DNA of 64,000 nt from a virus. Location of the stretch: IMG/VR virus record IMGVR_UViG_3300043446_005775, positions 1 through 64,000 of that record; one strand, given 5' to 3'. A program made the position numbers and the translations under genes. This document shows positions 50,701 through 56,718 of this stretch, piece by piece; within the stretch, counting starts at the first letter, position 1; every line of letters starts with the position of its first letter. The notes under the pieces are model-generated. The model did not search any database. It saw nothing but the letters and a program-made list of their open reading frames with translations, and was not told the DNA's origin.

Positions 50701-50900
50701 CGTTGATCAATACAATCAAGAGTCGAATCACGACACAACTTGAGATTTGCGAGAATGCCCAGCTTATCGTTGGCAACGCGCAGTTTCCGGCATACAAGGA
50801 CATCCTCATCCGTGCGGTCGGAGATGCGGTATACGCGGAATTCTCGATCAGCCCTGCGATCCCGGCAAATTACCTGCTGATTACCGCGCACATCATGTAA
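47769..50900 (+). CDS. Contractile tail sheath protein with inserted Gly-rich beta domains (1043 aa)
   Basis: ATG follows AGGAGG (47758-47763). The N-terminus has the sheath start: VVLVAPGVASYIDDSAS, AIAILGEAERG, TDSSTVRAYYG, then a Rossmann-like LIYGITRAMNAGASRVYGLRV. The C-terminal ~260 residues are the conserved sheath end: LEIIVPMTSNA, AVVVWPGI, WAPYFAAATIAG, VSIRGLETIPRLTEIDDLVNAGVLVIRYDS (in part), RYVRREISTMR, and LIVGN. Sheath proteins are usually 350-700 aa; here ~430-630 is an insertion with Gly-rich repeats (GSGYAVGDVLGVGG, GTGYIAGSNV) shared with the 46081 gene. The insert should decorate the outer tail surface. The tube genes follow directly. Confidence 0.92.
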   Translation: MSVAFNGVVLVAPGVASYIDDSASSSSPTTSANAIAILGEAERGETGQPVVFTDSSTVRAYYGTSSVDLPLIYGITRAMNAGASRVYGLRVGNATKASVSITSGTRNIISLVAKEWGNTGNSWNLEISTNPSDSMAKDIKLTLHDGRIYKQSKIGKNVAQIEYYSPIYSLGSGEIFQVTSGTYGGVTATVQAPLYDFRGFAVDGVAEGSVLSGGGAITDAGSFGAGRCVALSVVSPVGTSNAERGHIYFQSDDATVAGAPRTGNIGGDAAFPVRAQTTTKKNLSGAYLWQPTAQIIAVNQVPTLVLKSPDSTKNDVYIPLQPYDTLAKLSARVNQYYSLSRAGSAAVPAISASVNGAPSATTFERLGLTEDSGSVQFGLTDRDGANRTTISVPYTRMETISEFIASVQADLRTINNTGLVGAESLSLATAEYRQVSGQITGNLGAVASAATGTIVATLTGPSVTGVAFTGSGFVSGDLATITSGSASAVVKFTSSSAATVQTSTTGWRVAAGTGTGATFTTTVNGQGAITSATVTLGSAGSGYAVGDVLGVGGAGTSGTLTVATLASGGSNGLGAIATVTILNAGTGYIAGSNVATTFLTASPGSTVSVPSLAVVPVKPIIVFNTGSQAKFYSVIPSSNTFLPLIGLDDASTNVGGSTISGVSFNTPVVNFVAAKPAVSANGWKLSLAPGMADGTLSSSKLDMFPIPIPVFTTAALQDDATLSKTYFSANTNALVEALNGSTFGALVEATKLYSSARIDNGVYAFTGAIETPVEPSHWDDALAKLQQIEDLEIIVPMTSNASIQSATLAHCLSMSGPAGKRERFAVFGGPLGMSNAEVSALAAQFNDKRAVVVWPGIKDYNDQGDLITWAPYFAAATIAGQLAAQSDVATPLTNKSVSIRGLETIPRLTEIDDLVNAGVLVIRYDSNRGYSVAQSLTTWSGDTRYVRREISTMRSADLVMRRVRGSIANIIGSKLTPTLINTIKSRITTQLEICENAQLIVGNAQFPAYKDILIRAVGDAVYAEFSISPAIPANYLLITAHIM

Positions 50901-50910
50901 GGAATTCATA

Positions 50911-51585
50911 ATGACTGCCAAGCTATGGGATACCGGAGTACGAACAGGAGGCAAGGTCTTGCTCAAGATGGACGACAAGGTCATTGCCTTTGCCCAGTCA
51001 GCACGATTTCGTGATGATTATGGGCTTGAACCAGTCCAGATCATCGGACAGCTTCAAGCCATTGAGTACGTTCCTACCCATGCTCGACACGAAATTACCG
51101 TCACAACGCTTGTTGTTCGCAATGCAAGTCTTGTGAGTATGGGGCTTGAGCCCGGATCCGCAGGAAGTTTTGGAATACTGACTCCGGAGAATACCAGTGG
51201 CGCCGTAGGACAGGGAATTGTCAATGCATCACCAGGGCGGGTAGGAACTAATGAACCGGGCTCCGCAATAGGAGCCTGGAATGCCACGTTCAACGGCCCT
51301 GGCGCTGATGCCAATGTCAATGCATTCGGATACCTGACGTTTTATCGGGTTTTGCATCAACGGGTATTTGATATCGAAGTGGTAGACATGGAATTCCTTG
51401 ACGCGGACCAAGCAGCTGATTCGCTTTTCTTGGGCAACACATTACTCAAGTATGTGAATTGCTTCTTTGCTGGCGGAGAGGTGTCGGTGGACTCCAATCG
51501 GGTCTTGATGCATACCGCAACATTTTATGCTCAGGACAAGGATGGAAATTTCGGGTTGCATTCAAGACCGGCACCAGTATTTTAA
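50911..51585 (+). CDS. Tail tube protein, copy 1 (224 aa)
   Basis: ATG follows AAGGAATTC (50899-50907), 10 nt after the sheath stop. This and the next gene are clear paralogs: both begin AKLWDTGVRTGGKVLLKMD, share FAQSARFRDDYGLEPV, GLEPGSAGSFG and VLHQ(R/K)VFDIEVVD, and end NCFFAGGxxSVDxNRVLMH then FYAQDKDG. Position after the sheath, small size and beta-rich sequence identify them as tail tube subunits. Residues ~85-135 differ most between copies and are probably a surface loop. Confidence 0.85.
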   Translation: MTAKLWDTGVRTGGKVLLKMDDKVIAFAQSARFRDDYGLEPVQIIGQLQAIEYVPTHARHEITVTTLVVRNASLVSMGLEPGSAGSFGILTPENTSGAVGQGIVNASPGRVGTNEPGSAIGAWNATFNGPGADANVNAFGYLTFYRVLHQRVFDIEVVDMEFLDADQAADSLFLGNTLLKYVNCFFAGGEVSVDSNRVLMHTATFYAQDKDGNFGLHSRPAPVF

Positions 51586-51615
51586 TCAACAAGTATCAAG
51601 AAAAGGAGAAAGAAC

Positions 51616-52284
51616 ATGGCAAAGCTTTGGGACACAGGGGTACGCACAGGTGGGAAAGTCCTGCTCAAGATGGACGGTGCTGTCATCGGATTTGCGCAAT
51701 CGGCGCGATTCCGCGATGATTATGGTCTTGAACCAGTCCATATTGTCGGACAGCTGCAGACGATTGAGTATGTGCCAATGCATGCGCGACATGAAATCCA
51801 GATGTCCGTCCTTGTCGTGCGGAACACCAGCTTGGCCGCAATGGGACTGGAGCCAGGTTCCGCTGGCAGCTTCGGATTGATCCCGGACTCTGTTTCGACC
51901 CAGCTGGGATCATCAGGGTCAATCGTTGGAAGCAGCCCTGCCAGGACAGGGCCTGAGAACGGATGGGACAAAACACTCCCCGGCACTACTGGCGCAAACG
52001 CAAACCTGGGCAATCCAGCCCTGATGTCGGACAAGGCCGCTCCATATCGGGTCTTGCATCAGAAAGTGTTTGACATCGAAGTTGTTGATGCGCAGTACAA
52101 TACCGCTGCTGACGTCACCAACACAACCTTTCAAGGACATGTCATTGCCAAGTACCTGAATTGCTTCTTTGCTGGCGGCGATCTCTCCGTTGACGCCAAC
52201 CGGGTGTTGATGCACAATGTGACATTTTATGCGCAAGACAAGGATGGCCGTTACGGACTCAATGGAAACAACGCTATTTCGTAA
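51616..52284 (+). CDS. Tail tube protein, copy 2 (222 aa)
   Basis: ATG follows AAGGAG (51604-51609). Closely related to copy 1 over the full length, with divergent residues ~85-140 and the C-terminal tail. Having two tandem tube-like genes suggests division of labour, for instance a main tube and a tube-initiator or neck-proximal ring. A terminator hairpin lies 30 nt downstream, so the sheath and tube genes probably form one transcription unit. Confidence 0.85.
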   Translation: MAKLWDTGVRTGGKVLLKMDGAVIGFAQSARFRDDYGLEPVHIVGQLQTIEYVPMHARHEIQMSVLVVRNTSLAAMGLEPGSAGSFGLIPDSVSTQLGSSGSIVGSSPARTGPENGWDKTLPGTTGANANLGNPALMSDKAAPYRVLHQKVFDIEVVDAQYNTAADVTNTTFQGHVIAKYLNCFFAGGDLSVDANRVLMHNVTFYAQDKDGRYGLNGNNAIS

Positions 52285-52313
52285 TGCGTAATGCACAGTC
52301 GCGCTTCTTTATG

Positions 52314-52357
52314 CCACGGTTTTCGACGACAGAAGAAAACTGTGGTATACTTTTTTT
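52314..52357 (+). terminator. Rho-independent terminator after the tube genes
   Basis: CCACGGTTTTC (52314-52324) pairs with GAAAACTGTGG (52335-52345), 11 bp with one G-U wobble and a 10-nt loop, followed by TATAC and seven T (52351-52357). This is the most canonical terminator in the window. Confidence 0.8.
52341..52351 (+). promoter_or_regulatory. Candidate late-promoter box TGTGGTATACT inside terminator
   Basis: The box overlaps the 3' arm of the terminator and lies 27 nt before the chaperone ATG. It is one base different from TGTGGTATAGT at 40211. Part of its similarity may be due to hairpin pairing, so evidence is modest. Confidence 0.3.
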
Positions 52358-52378
52358 AAATACATCGAGGGAGATCAC

Positions 52379-52801
52379 ATGGCCAACGAAGAAGCACCTG
52401 AACTAACTATTGCGCAGATTGCCGCGAAAGCAGTCGAACCGATCAAGCCTTCGTACGCTACCGACACAAAGACATACGATCCCAACAAGCCGCACGAGAT
52501 CGATGGGCCAGCCGGAAAGATCGGCGTAGTACGTGGCCACATGAACATGCAGCGCATGGCTGGGAAAGCCGTTGCCGTCGCCCTTCAGGGGTTATCTGTT
52601 GATAATCGCACGTATGAAATGACGTACATGAGCCTGATGATCCAGTTTGTTACCCAATCACCCGGATATCTTCCCGCGTATGCCAATGGGAATATCGATA
52701 AGTTCCTGGAAAACATTTACGAGTTTGAAGACTTGTCTCACTACTTCAACGAATGGGAGTCCTGGCGAAACTCGTTTCGTGTCTCCCGACCGGTTTCTTG
52801 A
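52379..52801 (+). CDS. Tail assembly chaperone, short form (gpG-like, 140 aa)
   Basis: ATG follows GAGGGAG (52367-52373). The gene lies between tube and tape measure genes, the classical place for the tail assembly chaperone that wraps the tape measure during tail growth. The protein has an N-terminal disordered part and a helical core (MAGKAVAVALQGLSVDNRTYEM, MSLMIQFVTQSPGYLPAYANG, HYFNEWESWRNSF). It ends at TGA 52799-52801 inside a longer open frame in another register that runs to 53480, so it is probably the short product of a programmed frameshift pair. Identification relies on gene order and frameshift architecture. Confidence 0.78.
   Translation: MANEEAPELTIAQIAAKAVEPIKPSYATDTKTYDPNKPHEIDGPAGKIGVVRGHMNMQRMAGKAVAVALQGLSVDNRTYEMTYMSLMIQFVTQSPGYLPAYANGNIDKFLENIYEFEDLSHYFNEWESWRNSFRVSRPVS
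52775..52801 (+). other. Candidate programmed frameshift region (+1 or -2)
   Basis: The short form is read in one frame to TGA 52799-52801; the downstream frame is reached by +1 (or -2). TTTC at 52775-52778 lets a Phe tRNA re-pair from TTT to TTC in the +1 frame. The end of the short frame, TCT TGA C, also resembles stop-stalled +1 sites. The precise slip cannot be decided from sequence. Confidence 0.5.
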
Positions 52802-53480
52802 CAGGAAAATTCGCCGCAACGCCCTTGAGGGCGTCTATGAATCAGACATGCTGGAATGGTACCGGCAACAATACAATCTTCCATTGACTGACGAGAAGTA
52901 TCTCCGTGTCTCTTCTGAAGAGGCAGCGCTTGATTTTTATCGCCGCCAGTTTTACATGGAGGTTCAATTCGGTGTGCGCAAATGGGGCGATCTTGATCCG
53001 GTGTTCAAGATGCCACCGCTGCCGATGCTCAAGCAATTTGGCGGAGTGCTTCCTTCTCCAAATGGCTATGGATATGACGATGATGATACTATCGACGAGA
53101 AGAGGCTGCAACAACAAGTTGCGGAACGTCAGTCTTCGCGTCCGCGAACATCAGCAAGTGGTGCAGATCGCGTTCGTCCCGCACAGGAAAGAGGCTCCAC
53201 CCCTCCAGGCAGCACGAAGAGAAAAAGCGATGCGCCTTCGGAGTTCCTGGAGCCAAGCCCCAATCTTCCCCCTCATCTTGCCCATGATATTGTCAGCACC
53301 GGGTCCAACATGGTCAAGACGGAAAGTGCGGAGTACGGAATGGAAGAGGATGAATTCTGGGAATTCGTTGCGTTGGTGGAGCGTCTCGATGCAGAAGAAG
53401 CGCGAAAGGCAAACAAGGGAGAGGAATGGCAAGTCGTTGAGTCCTTGAGTCCGGAGTCGCGACAAAGGACTTCCGAGTAA
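52794..53480 (+). CDS. Tail assembly chaperone extension (T part of gpG-T-like fusion)
   Basis: The frame is open from at least 52647, but its overlapped part looks like shadow; coherent sequence starts near the stop of the short form (FLDRKIRRNALEGVYESDMLEWYRQQYN, shown here in part). It has helical, coding-like sequence, EEAALDFYRRQFYMEVQFG, then a Pro/Ser/Arg-rich tail and an acidic end (MEEDEFWEFVALVERLDAEEARK). There is no ribosome binding site before the internal ATG at 52848, so expression by frameshift from the short form is most likely, giving a ~365-aa fusion. The tape measure gene follows after 85 nt. Confidence 0.72.
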   Translation, partial: FLDRKIRRNALEGVYESDMLEWYRQQYNLPLTDEKYLRVSSEEAALDFYRRQFYMEVQFGVRKWGDLDPVFKMPPLPMLKQFGGVLPSPNGYGYDDDDTIDEKRLQQQVAERQSSRPRTSASGADRVRPAQERGSTPPGSTKRKSDAPSEFLEPSPNLPPHLAHDIVSTGSNMVKTESAEYGMEEDEFWEFVALVERLDAEEARKANKGEEWQVVESLSPESRQRTSE

Positions 53481-53510
53481 TTCTCAAGCGCAGTTGTCCA
53501 TGTTTGGATA

Positions 53511-53520
53511 GGTATACTAT
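53511..53520 (+). promoter_or_regulatory. Candidate late-promoter box GGTATACTAT
   Basis: GGTATACTAT lies in the 85-bp gap before the tape measure gene, 45 nt before its ATG. TATACT again matches boxes at 52341 and 11931. No clear -35 box at the usual distance. Confidence 0.4.
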
Positions 53521-53565
53521 TTAGTAGCAGTAGCAAAAACTTGCAAATCTGGAGAGGTTAACATC

Positions 53566-56500
53566 ATGGCAACGCCCAAGGGAGTACCTGCTAGAGCATC
53601 AACTGCACAAGTCGCGCGTAATCTCGCCACAGATGTTATGTACACGGGCGCCAGAAAAGTGGCGGAATCCTCTGCCCTTACTCCGGGTCAGGTTGATGCC
53701 CAGATTCGCGAGGGTTCAACTATCAGCCGTCAGCAGGATTATGACGTAGGTTCCTTTTCTCGGCAGCTCAAGGACCTCGGCACCTCTTTGGAGAGCTTGA
53801 ACAAAAGTTTCATCAATGCCTCGAAAGGACTGAACGCCACAACGCAAGAAAACATCACCATGATGAAGATTGCCATGAGAAATGTTGGCAATGACAGGAA
53901 TGCCATAGGAAATGCTGCCGCAGCCGCACAATCGACGCTGTCTACCGCATATTATGGCGGCATGAACCGTGGGCAGGCAATGCAGAACATTGAAGCACTT
54001 TCCCAATCGGGAGTGCTTGGTTCGGGATCACGGGCGACAGGAGGCACGGCGATGTCCATCCAGTCGTACAACACGGCGTTCACGGCAGCAAGCGCTGCAT
54101 CCGGAGGGTTTGGAACACGTGCTGATCAGTACGGGATGACTGCAACAGCCATGCTGAACAACATGGCGCAACGGGGCGCACAGGGCATTAGTGGCAGCCA
54201 GGTAACAACGACCTTGGGTGCCATCAATCTGGCTGCACAGCAGAACAACAATGCGATGCTTCACAACGTGGCCCCAGGGGCATACGCGAAAGCAGAGCAG
54301 TCAATGATGGCTGGTGCGACCCAAGCCAACCCGATGCTCATGGCCGGGTTCAGCAAGGCGCGTTCGGGAATCCAGAGGCGCAACCAGGAAAGTCTTGACG
54401 CCGCCGAAAGCGAAGCAGCAAAGATTGAGGCGCAGATTGCATCGACAACGGATGAGGCCAGAAAATCCGAGCTGCAATCGCAACTTACTGCCAAGAAAGA
54501 TGAAGCGAAGACATTCAGGACGCGATTGGACACACTTTCTGCGGCAAGGAAAGCTGGCCCCATGGGGGTGCAAGCATACATGGAAACTGGCGACATAGAG
54601 GCAAATGCTGAAATCATTCAAGGCCAGATGAGGCAATTCATGGGCAAAAGGGGTGGCGATCCCACCGGGATGAGCGCCCGGGCGATCATGGCGAGATCAC
54701 AAATTGCGCAAGCCAATGGCTTGACCATGCAAGAGGTAACCAGCATGCTCCAAACCCAGGCAGCTTTGCCGCAAGTAAAGGCGAGGCAAGCTGAAGCTGC
54801 GCAATACATGTCAACCGAGTATCAGGACATTGGAAAGACATACAAGAGTGGAGGCAAGACAGTCACCCGGACCGCAGAGGCGGCCAACCAGATACAAGAG
54901 GCTTTTCAGGGAACATTCAGATCCGGAACATTTGAGGATTTCAGAAGATCCGCATTGAACACTACTGAGCAGACCGGCCAAAGCGCCAAATTCAAAACAT
55001 CACTGCAAAGAGATCTTGATGCAATTGCAGCCAATTCTACATTGGACGATAAAGGCAAGCTTGACGCAGCAAGGGCAATAACAAAAAGGGCAATCAATGA
55101 AGGGTCGGGCGGAGAGATCTTTCAGGCAAGCAGCACCGGAGTTGCGGCAAATAAACTGCAAGAAGGTCAAGCCGGAGCAGTTCAACTCGATAATGCGTTC
55201 AAGTCCGCTGGAAAATCCATGAACGACATGGCAAAAGCTTCAATCCAGTATGCAGATGACATTGCAAAGGCTGCTGGGGCAATGCCCAAGGGAGACAGGA
55301 GCACGGGAACTATGCAGAGCGCAGCTGCAGACGCGTCGGCAGCTGCAGTTGATGCCGCTACGAAAGCAGCGACGGCAGCGTCATCAGCAGCGTCATCAGC
55401 ACCGGACGCGGTTTCAGCTTTCCTGTTCACTCCTTCGCCAGGGCCAGGAGGAGCCACCAAGGGCGGCACTGGCAAGCCCTCCACCACTGGCAAGCCCTCC
55501 ACCACTGGCAAGCCCTCCACCGCCTCCCCTGACAATCCCGCCGCCATCCCTGATCAGCCGCAAAAAGGCTCCGAATTTGGCGGTCCTGTATTCCGCGGAT
55601 TATCAGGGATAGTGGGGGAACGTGGCCCTGAAATATTCACTCCGAAACAGGATGGGTTCATCACGACCAACAAGGACAGTTCCTCAATCAGCGACTTGTT
55701 CAAATCGTCATTGAGTGCAATCAACCGGGCATTTACCGGAGGGCTTTCAAAATCGATGAAGGACAAGCCCCCATCGACGCCAATGCCTGCTGGCGCAAGC
55801 GTGGACGGCAGCACCGCTCCAGTGGGGGGCGGAGATGACGGCAAGGATTTCCTCGGAAAGGTAGCAGCCATGTTCGAATCCGGTGGCGATCCCGGTCGTG
55901 TCTCCACAGGACAGGGGGATGCTGGAGGAAAAAGCTTTGGAGCATTCCAGTTGTCCAGCAAGACCGGGTCACTGGAAGCATTCCTCAAGCAAACCGGCTA
56001 CATAAAGAACTTCGAAGGCATGAACCTGAAGAACCCCGGCAAGGATGTGGAGGCGCAGTGGAAGAAGCTTGCCGAAAATCCAGACTTCGTCAAGGCGCAG
56101 TCGGGATACGCAAAAGAAAAATATTATGATCCCTACTTGGCAATGCTGAAGAAAAACGGCATTGACCTTTCTGGCAAGGGAAGAGCCGTGGACGAAATGA
56201 TCCTCAGTACGGCAAACCAGTACGGAGCAGGATCATCCGTTCTCTTGAACGCCTTCAAGGGAAAGAACGTCGCTCAAATGTCCCCAGAGGAAATCATCAC
56301 GACCGCCCAGAAATACAAGGCCGACTCAACTGAAACATATTTCTCAAGCAGCAGCGAAAATGTACGCGCGGGAGTAAAGAACCGCATTGCCAAGGAGCAG
56401 GCAATGCTATTGGGCATGACCAAGAGAGCCGAAGGCGGAGATATTGTCCGGGGAGAACCAACATTGGTTGGCGAAAAGGGCCCCGAGATGTTCGTTCCAA

Positions 56501-56706
56501 ACTCCGGCGGGTCTGTCTCGTCGTCCGCGCAAACAAAAAAATTGCTGGAAGCGAAGCAAGACTCAGGCAATGGCGGAGGAAGCAAGGAGGTATCAGGTAA
56601 AATAATTGTTGAATTCGTTTCGGATGGACAGAAAGTGGGTGAAGCTGAACTCAAGTTCAACGGACCTGATCAAAGAGTATCAATCAATCCGCGACAAAGA
56701 AGATAA
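53566..56706 (+). CDS. Tape measure protein with lysozyme-like domain (1046 aa)
   Basis: ATG follows GGAGAGG (53551-53557). Tape measure proteins span the tail lumen and set its length. The N-terminal ~650 residues are helical and Ala/Gln/Ser-rich with coiled coil (~270-345). Two copies of the tape-measure signature occur: GIVGERGPEIFTP (~680-692) and TLVGEKGPEMFVP (~966-978). Between them, ~760-945 resembles a phage peptidoglycan-hydrolase fold: MFESGGDPGRVS with Glu771 as candidate catalytic acid, KSFGAFQLSSKTGS, and ILSTANQYGAG. This would help the tail tip pass the cell wall. A Pro/Ser/Thr linker with three GKPSTT repeats lies at ~636-653. At 1046 aa it predicts a tail of roughly 150 nm if about 1.5 angstrom per residue holds. 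Confidence 0.85.
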   Translation: MATPKGVPARASTAQVARNLATDVMYTGARKVAESSALTPGQVDAQIREGSTISRQQDYDVGSFSRQLKDLGTSLESLNKSFINASKGLNATTQENITMMKIAMRNVGNDRNAIGNAAAAAQSTLSTAYYGGMNRGQAMQNIEALSQSGVLGSGSRATGGTAMSIQSYNTAFTAASAASGGFGTRADQYGMTATAMLNNMAQRGAQGISGSQVTTTLGAINLAAQQNNNAMLHNVAPGAYAKAEQSMMAGATQANPMLMAGFSKARSGIQRRNQESLDAAESEAAKIEAQIASTTDEARKSELQSQLTAKKDEAKTFRTRLDTLSAARKAGPMGVQAYMETGDIEANAEIIQGQMRQFMGKRGGDPTGMSARAIMARSQIAQANGLTMQEVTSMLQTQAALPQVKARQAEAAQYMSTEYQDIGKTYKSGGKTVTRTAEAANQIQEAFQGTFRSGTFEDFRRSALNTTEQTGQSAKFKTSLQRDLDAIAANSTLDDKGKLDAARAITKRAINEGSGGEIFQASSTGVAANKLQEGQAGAVQLDNAFKSAGKSMNDMAKASIQYADDIAKAAGAMPKGDRSTGTMQSAAADASAAAVDAATKAATAASSAASSAPDAVSAFLFTPSPGPGGATKGGTGKPSTTGKPSTTGKPSTASPDNPAAIPDQPQKGSEFGGPVFRGLSGIVGERGPEIFTPKQDGFITTNKDSSSISDLFKSSLSAINRAFTGGLSKSMKDKPPSTPMPAGASVDGSTAPVGGGDDGKDFLGKVAAMFESGGDPGRVSTGQGDAGGKSFGAFQLSSKTGSLEAFLKQTGYIKNFEGMNLKNPGKDVEAQWKKLAENPDFVKAQSGYAKEKYYDPYLAMLKKNGIDLSGKGRAVDEMILSTANQYGAGSSVLLNAFKGKNVAQMSPEEIITTAQKYKADSTETYFSSSSENVRAGVKNRIAKEQAMLLGMTKRAEGGDIVRGEPTLVGEKGPEMFVPNSGGSVSSSAQTKKLLEAKQDSGNGGGSKEVSGKIIVEFVSDGQKVGEAELKFNGPDQRVSINPRQRR
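55471..55524 (+). repeat. Three tandem 18-bp repeats in tape measure gene
   Basis: GGCAAGCCCTCCACCACT occurs at 55471 and 55489, and with a slight change (ending GCC) at 55507, encoding GKPSTT linkers before the second half of the tape measure protein. Such units are prone to slippage. Confidence 0.9.
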
Positions 56707-56718
56707 CTGGAGGCGACC

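Noticed and set aside
51527-51880. 117-codon + strand frame between and across the tube genes
   Set aside because: It crosses the gap and the start of the second tube gene in another frame with no ribosome site; the paralogous tube genes explain the region.
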